Shown one piece after another: positions 1 to 7,599 of a stretch of 64,000 nucleotides of DNA (within the stretch, counting starts at the first letter, position 1; each line of letters begins with the position of its first letter). The notes below the pieces were generated by a model that worked only from the letters and a program-made list of their open reading frames with translations, was not told where the DNA came from and did no database searches. The stretch covers positions 372,001 through 436,000 of the forward strand of contig CAXXVA010000001.1 in the NCBI GenBank assembly GCA_963675365.2. The letters run 5' to 3'. The translations under genes were made by a program, and so were the position numbers. This stretch comes from CAXXOK01 sp963675365 (GTDB lineage Bacteria > Bacillota > Clostridia > Christensenellales > Aristaeellaceae).

Positions 1-214
1 TAACTAATGGAATAAACTCAATTGAAAACTTAGCAAGTAAGTCAATAACATAATACTACCCTCCACTTCAAAACTCAGAATTATTATCATGACGAAATTT
101 GACGAAGTAATGAAACGAAAGGTTTTCAAGATTTTTAACAATTGTATAAAAATCTTGATTTGAAGTATTTCTAGATTTTGCATCACTATTTCGATGCTTT
201 TAAATCTTTATAAA
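1..214. other. AT-rich segment without a supported gene
   Basis: This stretch is far richer in A+T than the rest of the window and I see no convincing coding sequence in it. It holds a small hairpin at 126-158 (11-bp arms, TCAAGATTTTT and its complement). It lies just beyond the 3' end of ssrA, a classic integration target for mobile elements, so it may be the edge of acquired DNA that continues outside the window. That is inference from composition and position only. Confidence 0.4.
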
Positions 215-256
215 GATACAATAAGCTGCCCTTTTGCAAGGACAGTTTATTGTATC
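215..256 (-). terminator. Long hairpin downstream of ssrA, probable terminator
   Basis: The arms starting GATACAATA and ending TATTGTATC form a stem of about 17 bp around an 8-nt loop, with G-U pairs. It sits 18 nt past the tmRNA 3' end and is followed on the minus strand by an A/T-rich run. It probably ends ssrA transcription. The symmetry means it could also work for a gene entering from the left. Confidence 0.6.
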
Positions 257-274
257 AATGTAGTGAAACTAAGG

Positions 275-622
275 TGGTGGAGATGAGGGGAGTCGAACCC
301 CTGTCCGAAAGCATGATTGTCAGGTTTTCTCCGAGCGCAGTCGAGCTTTTGAATTTCCCATCGGCAGACGCCGCTTGACGGGCTTAAGCCTCCGGTAGCT
401 TCATATTTACGGGCAAGGCCTCAAAGCTTTGGCGGTGCTCGTCCCCTACGTTAATGACGCCGATTGCCAAGTTCGTAGGCAGCTTGGGTCGACGCGCAGC
501 ATTAAGCCGCGAAAGCTAACTGATTGTTGTCAGTTCGTTTTAAGTTCCCGTTTTTATGCGGTTCAGGGCCGCAGCTCGCTTTCCCGACCTTCAATAACCC
601 CCGTCGAAACCGGAACATCCCC
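275..622 (-). ncRNA. ssrA: Transfer-messenger RNA (tmRNA)
   Basis: tmRNA rescues stalled ribosomes together with SmpB. The 5' end reads GGGGATGTTCCGGTTTCGAC on the minus strand and its GGGGATG pairs with the 3' CATCTCC just before ACCA, giving the tRNA-like acceptor stem; the T-arm GGGGTTCGACTCCCC is intact. The internal reading frame ends at a TAA at 502-504 and encodes a tag ending DNNQLAFAA, a normal hydrophobic degron; the exact resume codon is not certain. The length of 348 nt is typical for a one-piece tmRNA. smpB lies upstream on the same strand. Confidence 0.97.
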
Positions 623-675
623 ATGTCGTCCTGTCCAAATAACCTAGTCATTTGGCTGGGCAGATTACAGTGTCC

Positions 676-845
676 CATTGTGTAAATGATGTTTTGAGAA
701 CATGCGGGATGGTGAATCTGTTTTTTGTCAGATTTGGTTTACGAAATCCGCAGTAGTAGCAGCGCTGCGTCAAGGATTTCGTAAGTCAAAGATGGCGAAA
801 ATCAGGTCACCAGCATGTATGGGATCAAAGCAACATTTATACATT
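676..845 (+). repeat. Long imperfect hairpin with conserved apical loop, copy 1
   Basis: The arms 676-749 and 774-845 pair as a long imperfect stem, for example ACGAAATCC (741-749) with GGATTTCGT (774-782) and the outer arms 679-697 with 825-843. The 24-nt loop 750-773 contains GTAGTAGCAGCGCT and matches the loop of a second hairpin at 52111-52134 at 21 of 24 positions, although the stems are unrelated in sequence. About six mismatched pairs are G-U if the plus strand is the RNA and A-C if the minus strand is. The element lies between ssrA and smpB and overlaps the last codons of smpB. It is not a family I recognise. Confidence 0.65.
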
Positions 846-1298
846 TTTGAAGGCTCTCTCGATCTCGCGCTGAGCGTCGCGTGCCGCTTCGCTGTCGCGC
901 TTGTCGTGCAGGTGCTTGCCCCGGCACAGGCCGAGCTCAAGCTTTACCAGTCCGTCCTTTAGGTACACCTTCAGGGGAATCAGCGCGTAACCCTTGCGGC
1001 TGACCAGGCTTTGCAGCTTATAGATCTCGCTGCGGTGCATGAGCAGCTTTTTAGGGCGCAGCGGATCGGGGTTGAACATACTGCCTTCTTTATACGGGCT
1101 GATATGCATCCCCTCGGCGAAGATCTCGCCGTTCCGCACCAGGCAGAAACTCTCTTTTAAGTTAATCCGCCCGTCGCGTACGCTTTTCACCTCTGTACCG
1201 CGTAAACTCATCCCACATTCATACCGGTCCTCCACGAAGTAATCGTGGAAGGCCTTCTTGTTGTGGGCGATGGGCTTAATGCCTTTTTGCCGCGGCAC
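837..1298 (-). CDS. smpB: SsrA-binding protein SmpB
   Basis: SmpB binds the tRNA-like part of tmRNA and delivers it to stalled ribosomes. The protein of about 153 residues starts MPRQKGIKPIAHNKKAFHDY and carries the family core with GTEVKSVRDGRINLKESF, GMHISPY and a basic C-terminal tail (KRDSEAARDAQREIERAFK). I chose the GTG at 1298 because GGGGAGG lies 7 nt before it; a longer reading from a GTG at 1337 lacks a ribosome site. The gene is upstream of ssrA on the same strand, a common pairing. The stop codon lies inside the 3' arm of the hairpin at 676-845. Confidence 0.95.
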   Translation of the reverse strand: MPRQKGIKPIAHNKKAFHDYFVEDRYECGMSLRGTEVKSVRDGRINLKESFCLVRNGEIFAEGMHISPYKEGSMFNPDPLRPKKLLMHRSEIYKLQSLVSRKGYALIPLKVYLKDGLVKLELGLCRGKHLHDKRDSEAARDAQREIERAFKNV

Positions 1299-1357
1299 AA
1301 AGCTTCCTCCCCTTAAGTCAACAGTCGCGTGCTTCACCGAAGTTTAACACGCATCTC

Positions 1358-1385
1358 ATTATAACATAATTAAGGCATGTTGCAA
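1358..1385 (-). promoter_or_regulatory. Probable smpB promoter sharing its -35 with proA
   Basis: On the minus strand TTGCAA (1380-1385) and TATAAT (1358-1363) are 16 bp apart. TTGCAA is its own reverse complement, so the same six base pairs also serve as the -35 of the divergent proA promoter. Confidence 0.6.
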
Positions 1386-1408
1386 AGATACCGTCCCTAC
1401 TCTATAAT
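1380..1408 (+). promoter_or_regulatory. Probable proA promoter
   Basis: TTGCAA (1380-1385) and TATAAT (1403-1408) are separated by 17 bp, 30 bp before the proA start. The -35 hexamer is shared back-to-back with the smpB promoter. Confidence 0.7.
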
Positions 1409-1437
1409 GATTACAAACCTTTGAGGAGGGCACTTTC

Positions 1438-2730
1438 ATGTCTGATGATTCGATCCGTACCATGGCACAGGATGCACGTCGTGCGGGTCTTCTTTTATCC
1501 ACCCTTTCGCTTGAGCAGCGCAACGCGGCGCTGGTCGCCATCGCGGAGAGCATTCAGGCGCATTCAGCGGAGATTTTCGCCGCCAACGAACAGGATTTAA
1601 AGTTGGCCGCAGAGGAAAGCCTGGCCGCGCCGCTCTTGTCCCGGCTTAAGTTTTCGGAGTCCAAGGCCGAGCGCGTGATCGACGGTCTGCAAGCCCTGGC
1701 CGAACTGCCCGATCCGCTAGGAAAAATTCAGTATGCCAACGAGCTGGCCGAGGGCCTGAAGCTCTATCGTACCTCCTGCCCCATCGGCGTCGTCGGCGTG
1801 ATTTTTGAAAGCCGCCCGGATGCCCTGGTGCAGATCTCCTCGCTGTGCCTGAAATCCGGCAACGCGGTGTTGCTAAAGGGCGGGCGCGAAGCCGCCAAAA
1901 CCAATCAGGCGCTGTATAAGGCCATCGTGCAGGGCACCAAAAAGGCCGGGATTCCGGATGGCTGGTGCCAGCTACTCAAAACCCGCGAGGACGTCAGCGC
2001 CATGCTTAAGCAGGACGACTGCATCGACCTGATCATCCCGCGCGGCTCCAAGGCGTTCGTGCGCTATATCATGGACAATTCAAACATTCCCGTGCTCGGC
2101 CATGCCGACGGCGTTTGCCACGTATACGTGGATAAAGCGGCTGACCTGGACATGGCCCTGAAGGTTACGCTAGATTCCAAGGCCTACCGCTTTTCCGTGT
2201 GCAACACCGCCGAGACCCTGCTGGTGCACCGGGACTGCGCCAAGGACTTCCTGCCCGTCGCGGCTGTGGCGCTGAAAACCAAAAACGTGGAAATGCGCGG
2301 CGACAACGAGACCTTCGACCTGATCGAGTGCAAGCATGCGACCGACGAGGACTGGTCCACCGAGTATCTGGACGCCATCCTGGCGGTGAAGATCGTTGGC
2401 GGCATCGACGAGGCGATCGACCACGTCAACCGCTACGGCTCCGGGCATACCGACGCGATCATCTCCAAGGACGCGGACGCGATCGAGCGCTTCATGGCGC
2501 TTGTGGACAGCGCGGACGTGTTCGCCAACTGCTCCACGCAGCTGGCCGACGGCTTTATGTTCGGGCTGGGCGCGGAGGTCGGCATCGCCACCGGCAAGCT
2601 GCACGCCAGAGGCCCCATGGGGCTGGAAGGCCTGTGCACCTACAAATACAAGCTCTACGGCAAGGGACATACCCTGGCCGATATCAACGACGGCAAAACG
2701 CCGCTCATTCACCGAAAACTGAACGATTAG
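1438..2730 (+). CDS. proA: Glutamate-5-semialdehyde dehydrogenase (gamma-glutamyl phosphate reductase)
   Basis: ProA reduces gamma-glutamyl phosphate to glutamate semialdehyde with NADPH in proline synthesis. The 430-residue protein is close to the usual 415-420 and shows the family landmarks: VIFESRPDALVQ, LKGGREA, the catalytic cysteine in SVCNTAETLLVH (about residue 258) and GLGAEVGIATGKLHARGPMG near the C terminus. GAGGAGG precedes the ATG. The usual partner proB (glutamate 5-kinase) is not adjacent, so it must be encoded elsewhere. It is followed closely by an unrelated ABC exporter pair. Confidence 0.95.
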   Translation: MSDDSIRTMAQDARRAGLLLSTLSLEQRNAALVAIAESIQAHSAEIFAANEQDLKLAAEESLAAPLLSRLKFSESKAERVIDGLQALAELPDPLGKIQYANELAEGLKLYRTSCPIGVVGVIFESRPDALVQISSLCLKSGNAVLLKGGREAAKTNQALYKAIVQGTKKAGIPDGWCQLLKTREDVSAMLKQDDCIDLIIPRGSKAFVRYIMDNSNIPVLGHADGVCHVYVDKAADLDMALKVTLDSKAYRFSVCNTAETLLVHRDCAKDFLPVAAVALKTKNVEMRGDNETFDLIECKHATDEDWSTEYLDAILAVKIVGGIDEAIDHVNRYGSGHTDAIISKDADAIERFMALVDSADVFANCSTQLADGFMFGLGAEVGIATGKLHARGPMGLEGLCTYKYKLYGKGHTLADINDGKTPLIHRKLND

Positions 2731-2743
2731 AAAGGAGCGCACT

Positions 2744-3658
2744 TTGGATCACATCATCCAGGTCGATCACCTAAGCAAAAACTACGGCGACGTACAAGCC
2801 GTTAAAGACATTAGCTTCTTCGTAGAAAAGGGAAAGCTGTTTGCGTTTCTCGGACCAAACGGCGCCGGAAAATCGACCACCATCAACATGATCTGCACGT
2901 TCCTGCAGCCAAACGGCGGCAGCGTACAGGTGAACGGCTTCACCCTGGGCAAGCAGGACGACGGCATCCGCAATTCCATCGGCGTGGTGTTCCAGGACGG
3001 GCTTTTGGATAATCTGCTGACAATTGAGGAGAATTACTATGTACGCGGCGCACTATACGGGCTTTCCGGCAAGACGCTTAAAGACGCCGTAACGCAGGCC
3101 ATTCAGGCCGTCAGCATCGAATCGATCGCGGACCGGCGGTACGGAAAGCTGTCCGGCGGGCAGCGCAGGCGCGCGGATATAGGGCGCGCGCTGATTACCC
3201 AGCCGGAAATCCTGTTTCTGGACGAGCCGACTACGGGGCTGGACCCGCACACCCGCCGCGCGGTGTGGGATACCATCCTGAACCTTCAAAAAACCACGGG
3301 CATGACCGTGTTCCTGACCACCCACTACATGGAGGAGGCCGACGGCGCGGATTACGTCATCGTCATCGACGACGGAAAAATCGCCGCCAAGGGCACGCCA
3401 ACGGAGCTCAGCGCGAAATATGCGCAGGACAAGCTGTACTTAAACGCCGCCGACATGGACAAGGTCAAGGCGTACCTGGAAAAAGCGAAAATCGGCTATA
3501 AGCAGGTGGCCGACAACCTGATTATCGGCATCGGCGATACCTTCGAAGCGCTTCCGATCATCGAGGGCTGCCGCGAATATCTTAAAGGCTTTGAGGTCAC
3601 CGTCGGCTCGATGGACGACGCGTTCCTTGGCATTACGGGAAAGGAGCTGAGAGAATGA
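2744..3658 (+). CDS. ABC transporter ATP-binding protein, DrrA-like exporter type
   Basis: This is the ATPase of a two-gene ABC-2 export system. Walker A GPNGAGKST (about residues 38-46), signature LSGGQRRR (about 137), Walker B ILFLDEPTTGLDP and the switch histidine in TTHYMEEAD are all present. A C-terminal region of about 80 residues after the ATPase core is usual for the daunorubicin-resistance-like subfamily. The start is a TTG with AAGGAG 7-8 nt upstream. The gene overlaps the permease gene by 4 bp (ATGA), so the two are translationally coupled. The substrate cannot be told from sequence; drug, lipid or peptide export are all possible. Confidence 0.9.
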   Translation: MDHIIQVDHLSKNYGDVQAVKDISFFVEKGKLFAFLGPNGAGKSTTINMICTFLQPNGGSVQVNGFTLGKQDDGIRNSIGVVFQDGLLDNLLTIEENYYVRGALYGLSGKTLKDAVTQAIQAVSIESIADRRYGKLSGGQRRRADIGRALITQPEILFLDEPTTGLDPHTRRAVWDTILNLQKTTGMTVFLTTHYMEEADGADYVIVIDDGKIAAKGTPTELSAKYAQDKLYLNAADMDKVKAYLEKAKIGYKQVADNLIIGIGDTFEALPIIEGCREYLKGFEVTVGSMDDAFLGITGKELRE

Positions 3659-4509
3659 TTGCTCTGATCAACCGCACGCTCAAGGTCTTTTTCCGCGATA
3701 AATCCGCCGTCTTCTTCTCGCTGATGGCTTCGCTGATCATCCTCGGGCTGTACGCGCTGTTCCTTGGCAACACCATGGCAAACGATATGCGGGAATTGCC
3801 CAACGCACGCTTGATGGTGGACCGCTGGCTGGTGGCCGGGCTGCTGTCCATCACCTCCGTCACCGCCTCGATGGGCGCCTATGGTGTGATGGTATCGGAT
3901 AAAACCAAGCAAATCATCAAGGATTTCTATACCTCCCCCATCCGCCGCTGGAAGCTGATGGGCGGGTATATCTTCTCGGCGTTCCTGATCGGGTACATCC
4001 TGTCGGTAATCACGTTGGTTGCCGCGCAGCTGTATATCCTTTCGCAGGGCGGCACGATGTTCAGCCTGATCAACTACGTAAAGGTGCTGCTGGTGCTGCT
4101 GCTGGCCGGATTTTCCAATGCGACGATGGTCTTCTTCTTCGCGGCGTTCTTCGCCACGGAAACCGCGTTTGCCACCGCGTCTACGGTGCTTGGCACGCTG
4201 ATCGGCTTTGTCACGGGCATCTATCTCCCCATCGGCCTGCTGCCAGAAAGCGTGCAGTGGATCGTCAAGCTGTTCCCCACCTCCCACGCAGTGGTGGTGC
4301 TGCGCCAGATTCTGACCAATTCGATGATGGAATCTTACAGCAGTACCGTTCCCGCCGAATCGATTACGAACATCAGCCGCATTATGGGTATCGAGTACTA
4401 TTTCGGCGATACGCCGTTTCCGGTTTATGCGAGCCTGCTCATTCTGGCGGGTGTCGGCGTTCTGTTCTTCCTGTTGTCGCTCATCCACATGAAGCATAAA
4501 CAGGCGTAA
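3655..4509 (+). CDS. ABC-2 type permease, partner of the preceding ATPase
   Basis: The 284-residue membrane protein has about six hydrophobic segments in the ABC-2 layout: a first helix near residues 20-40, a loop, then helices around 60-80, 105-130, 140-170, 175-195 and a last helix before LIHMKHKQA. KTKQIIKDFYTSPIRRW between the second and third helices matches the coupling loop typical of ABC-2 permeases. It starts inside the stop codon of the ATPase gene and should form a homodimer with two ATPase subunits. Substrate unknown. Confidence 0.85.
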   Translation: MIALINRTLKVFFRDKSAVFFSLMASLIILGLYALFLGNTMANDMRELPNARLMVDRWLVAGLLSITSVTASMGAYGVMVSDKTKQIIKDFYTSPIRRWKLMGGYIFSAFLIGYILSVITLVAAQLYILSQGGTMFSLINYVKVLLVLLLAGFSNATMVFFFAAFFATETAFATASTVLGTLIGFVTGIYLPIGLLPESVQWIVKLFPTSHAVVVLRQILTNSMMESYSSTVPAESITNISRIMGIEYYFGDTPFPVYASLLILAGVGVLFFLLSLIHMKHKQA

Positions 4510-4521
4510 GACAACAATCAA

Positions 4522-4552
4522 AAAACAGGCCGCGGATGCGGCCTGTTTTTTT
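4522..4552. terminator. Rho-independent terminator between convergent genes
   Basis: AAACAGGCCGC and GCGGCCTGTTT form an 11-bp stem with a 4-nt loop followed by a T run. It lies between the ABC permease (plus) and pmbA (minus) and can serve both strands. Confidence 0.85.
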
Positions 4553-4607
4553 GATTTCCGGTTCTGATACGCGCGTCCTGTTTGTTTCTGTTCAAAGGCT
4601 CTCCGGA

Positions 4608-5942
4608 CTATTTGCCCCCGACGCTCAGCTTGCCGACGTCCACACTCGGGGAACCGACCGAACCTTCGGGGAAGATCAGGTCGCTGCCGACGGTGCGGAC
4701 GGCTTTGAGCATTTCGTAGAAGTTACCCGCGATGGTGATCTGCTCCACGGGGCGTTCCGCCTTGCCGCCCTTGATGAGGAAGCCCTTGGACAGCAGCGAG
4801 AAATCGCCGCTGACCGCGTCGGCGCCCGCGTGCAGGCCGGTCACTTCCGTGATCGCCAGACCGTCGCCCATGGCCGAAAGCATGTCGTCGTATGCGGTTT
4901 CGCCGGGCTTGATATAGAAGTTTGTCGGCGCGATCCGAATCGGCGCGGAGTACCCGGCTTTGCTTGCGTTGCCGGTGGATTTCACACCGTCCTTCTTCGC
5001 GGTTTTCAGGTTGTGCAGGAAGGTTTTCAGCACGCCCTGATCAATCAGCGCGTGCGAGCCGCCGGGCACGCCCTCGGCGTCGAACGGGCGGGAGGCGATG
5101 CCCTGCGGCAGCAGGGAATCGTCCATCAGCGTGACCGATTCGGCCGCGACCTTCGTGCCAAGCTTGCCCTTGAAAATCGACAGGTCCTTGTGCACGTTTT
5201 CGGCGGAAAAGGCGTCCGAAAACACGCCAAGCAGGTCCGCCATGGCGCGGTTTTGGATGATGATGCGGTACTGCCCCGAGGGCACCGGCGACGCGTGCAG
5301 CATGGCGATGGCGTCTTTGGCCGCCTTGGCGCCGAGCTTCTTGGCGTCCAGCGCGCCGAAGCCGCGCCCGATCTGGATGGCGATACCGGTCGCGCTGGAT
5401 TCGCCGTCCTTGGCCAGGGGCATCAGGTAGGCGATGCCGTAGGTCGCGGTGAATTGCTTGTCCATGCCGTAGGTGTTGACGATGCGGACGGATTCCTTGC
5501 TGGTGATGATGGTATTGTAGGCGACCTTCTGCACGCGCTCGTCGTAGCCCTTGGCGGTGCTTTCCACGTCCAGCACGAACTGCAGCTTATCGGCGGGATC
5601 GCCAGTGTTCGCTTCCAGAACGAGCTCCGGGTTTTTCTCCCTGCCGTCGTAGATGAACTGCTCGGACTGGTCCTCGCAAAGCACGGCGGAATCCACCGCG
5701 TTTTTCAAAAGCCAGCCGACGGCGTCTTCATCAAACGCCTCGGTGGACGCGTAGCCGATCTTCCCGTTCACCTTCACCCGGAAGGAAAGCCCCTTGGTGA
5801 GATTGGAGGAATACTGGGTGATCTCTCCCTCTGTCGCCATCGCGCGGAAGCTTTCATCTTCCGCCACATAGGCCTCGGCGGCTTCTAGCCCCGCTTTTTT
5901 CGCCTCGGCAAACAACTGATCTAAAAATGCGTTTAATTCCAT
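4608..5942 (-). CDS. pmbA: TldE/PmbA-type metalloprotease subunit
   Basis: TldE (PmbA) forms a heterodimeric protease with TldD; in Escherichia coli the pair degrades unfolded peptides, matures microcin B17 and removes the antitoxin CcdA. The 444-residue protein starts MELNAFLDQLFAEAKKAGLE and has the family body (GYASTEAFDED, LPQGIASRPFDAEGVPGG, NFYIKPGE, SGDFSLLSKGFLIKGGK) but no HExxxH zinc motif, as expected for TldE. The ATG at 5942 follows AAAGGAGTGAGCGAA; upstream in-frame codons overlap tldD and were rejected. It lies 5 nt after tldD. No RiPP precursor or toxin gene is visible nearby. Confidence 0.9.
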   Translation of the reverse strand: MELNAFLDQLFAEAKKAGLEAAEAYVAEDESFRAMATEGEITQYSSNLTKGLSFRVKVNGKIGYASTEAFDEDAVGWLLKNAVDSAVLCEDQSEQFIYDGREKNPELVLEANTGDPADKLQFVLDVESTAKGYDERVQKVAYNTIITSKESVRIVNTYGMDKQFTATYGIAYLMPLAKDGESSATGIAIQIGRGFGALDAKKLGAKAAKDAIAMLHASPVPSGQYRIIIQNRAMADLLGVFSDAFSAENVHKDLSIFKGKLGTKVAAESVTLMDDSLLPQGIASRPFDAEGVPGGSHALIDQGVLKTFLHNLKTAKKDGVKSTGNASKAGYSAPIRIAPTNFYIKPGETAYDDMLSAMGDGLAITEVTGLHAGADAVSGDFSLLSKGFLIKGGKAERPVEQITIAGNFYEMLKAVRTVGSDLIFPEGSVGSPSVDVGKLSVGGK

Positions 5943-5947
5943 TTCGC

Positions 5948-7339
5948 TCACTCCTTCGCTCTGCCACCGACGGTCATCTCCGACACGCGGATCATCGGCT
6001 GGCCGACGTTGGTAGGCACGCTGCCGGAAACGCTGCCACACATGCCCTGGTCCATAGTCATGGTTTTACCGACCCGGTCGATTTTTAAAAGCACGTCCGC
6101 GCCCTTGCCAATCAGCGACGCACCGCGCACAGGCGTAGTGATCTTGCCGTCTTTGACCAAGTAGCCCTCGGCCACGGCGAAGTTGAACTCGCCCGTCCCC
6201 GGGTTGACCGATCCGCCGCCCATCTTTTTGGCGTACAGGCCGTCGCCCATGGTTTTGATCATCGCGTCCTCGTCGTCGCTGCCGGGCGCGATGAAGGTGT
6301 TGCGCATGCGGGACGTGGGGTTGAAGGTATAGTTCTGGCGGCGGCCGCTGCCGGTGGGCGCCATGCCCATGCGCTTGCCGTTTAATTTATCGATCATGTA
6401 GTTTTTCAGGATGCCGTTTTCAATCAGCGTCAGGCGCGTGGTCTGCATGCCTTCGTCGTCCACACGGGTGGACCCCCATTCGCCCTGCATAGTGCCGTCG
6501 TCGATCGCGGTTACGCAGTCGGCGGCGATCTTCTGGCCAAGCTTGCCGGAGAATACGCTGAAGTTAAACGCCACGGCCGTCGCCTCCAGGCTGTGCCCGC
6601 AGGCTTCGTGGAAAATAACGCCGCCAAAGCCCCCGTCGATCACCACCGGCATAACGCCCGCGGGGCACTCCGGCGCGTGGAGCATCAGCACGGCGGACTC
6701 CGCCGCCTTCGTTCCGGTTTTCACGGGATCGACTCGCTGCTCAAACAGCTCAAAGCCCATCGACGCGCCGGGCCCTTCGTGCGCGGTCTGCTTTTCGTTG
6801 CCGTTGTCGGCGATCGCCGTGCATGCCATGCGGGTGCGCACGCGCGTATCTTCCACATACAGGCCCTCGGAATTGCAGATGGTCACGTCCTGCTCCAGAT
6901 CCACAAATACGCAGTTCACCTGCCGGATATCGGCGCTGACGGCGCGGGCGGCCGCGTCCGCCGCACGGAGGATATCCAGCTTGCGCTTATTCTCGATGGT
7001 AGACGGCATCAACAGGATGCGGGCGGGCGGGGGCAGCTGCGGGGTAACAAGCGGCGGCAATTGAAACACGGTTTGTTTCCGGTCGCGCACCGCTTTGGCT
7101 ACCTGCACCGCGCAGCGCAGAAGCCCTTCCCTGTCGGTTTCGTTGGTATAGGCGTACACGGGATTGAGTCCCGCGAATACCCGGATGCCCGCACCGTGCA
7201 GGCGGCTGAAGTTGATGCTCTCGGCTTCGCTGGATACCAGCTGCATCCTTGAGGAGCGGGTGTCTTCCATAAATATTTCCGCGAAGTCCCCGCCGCCGGC
7301 CAGCGCCGCCTGGAGCACCTCCTGAAAGTATGCTTTCAT
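5948..7339 (-). CDS. tldD: TldD metalloprotease catalytic subunit
   Basis: TldD is the zinc-binding subunit of the TldD/TldE protease. The zinc motif HEACGH (HExxxH) sits in GGVIFHEACGHSLEA at about residue 260 and a downstream cysteine (MCGSVSGS) may complete the site. The length of 463 residues is normal. The ATG at 7339 was chosen because GGGAGGG lies upstream; the longer in-frame extension towards 7480 has no ribosome site and no family similarity. tldD is first and pmbA second in a two-gene operon. Confidence 0.93.
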   Translation of the reverse strand: MKAYFQEVLQAALAGGGDFAEIFMEDTRSSRMQLVSSEAESINFSRLHGAGIRVFAGLNPVYAYTNETDREGLLRCAVQVAKAVRDRKQTVFQLPPLVTPQLPPPARILLMPSTIENKRKLDILRAADAAARAVSADIRQVNCVFVDLEQDVTICNSEGLYVEDTRVRTRMACTAIADNGNEKQTAHEGPGASMGFELFEQRVDPVKTGTKAAESAVLMLHAPECPAGVMPVVIDGGFGGVIFHEACGHSLEATAVAFNFSVFSGKLGQKIAADCVTAIDDGTMQGEWGSTRVDDEGMQTTRLTLIENGILKNYMIDKLNGKRMGMAPTGSGRRQNYTFNPTSRMRNTFIAPGSDDEDAMIKTMGDGLYAKKMGGGSVNPGTGEFNFAVAEGYLVKDGKITTPVRGASLIGKGADVLLKIDRVGKTMTMDQGMCGSVSGSVPTNVGQPMIRVSEMTVGGRAKE

Positions 7340-7513
7340 TTCATTACGTCCCTCCCGGCCGTATAATTTTTTATGCAGGCTTAGTATACCATGTTTTTTG
7401 TTTGGGTGAAAACCACAAGATACGGCGAAAATATCTGTGTAATTTGGTATAGAGTTTTCCAGTCTATACATCGTGAACAAATGCGTATGGTAAACTTTGT
7501 CTATTTACACCAT

Positions 7514-7541
7514 TTGCTTTTCGGGTCTCAGAAGTTATAAT
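7514..7541 (+). promoter_or_regulatory. Probable promoter of the MsmX-like ATPase gene
   Basis: TTGCTT (7514-7519) and a perfect TATAAT (7536-7541) are 16 bp apart. The leader to the start codon is about 55 nt. The strong promoter on a lone ATPase gene fits a shared, constitutive transporter ATPase. Confidence 0.65.
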
Positions 7542-7599
7542 GAACTTACATTGTTCCTATTGAGCGATCATTCGTTCAAAAAGATAAGGAGGCTATCTC

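Noticed and set aside
4..186. Open frame of 60 codons on the minus strand in the AT-rich edge
   Set aside because: It has no ribosome site, no recognisable family and a composition explained by AT-rich DNA and a hairpin.
429..962. Two plus-strand open frames across ssrA and the smpB end
   Set aside because: They run antisense to tmRNA and smpB and show no protein-like pattern.
3496..4521. Long minus-strand open frame of 341 codons opposite the ABC permease
   Set aside because: It is rich in His, Gln, Arg and Asp in the way antisense frames of GC-rich genes are, and the plus-strand genes are certain.
4536..5888. Plus-strand open frame of 450 codons opposite pmbA
   Set aside because: The minus strand encodes a clear PmbA protein; this frame is its GC-rich shadow.
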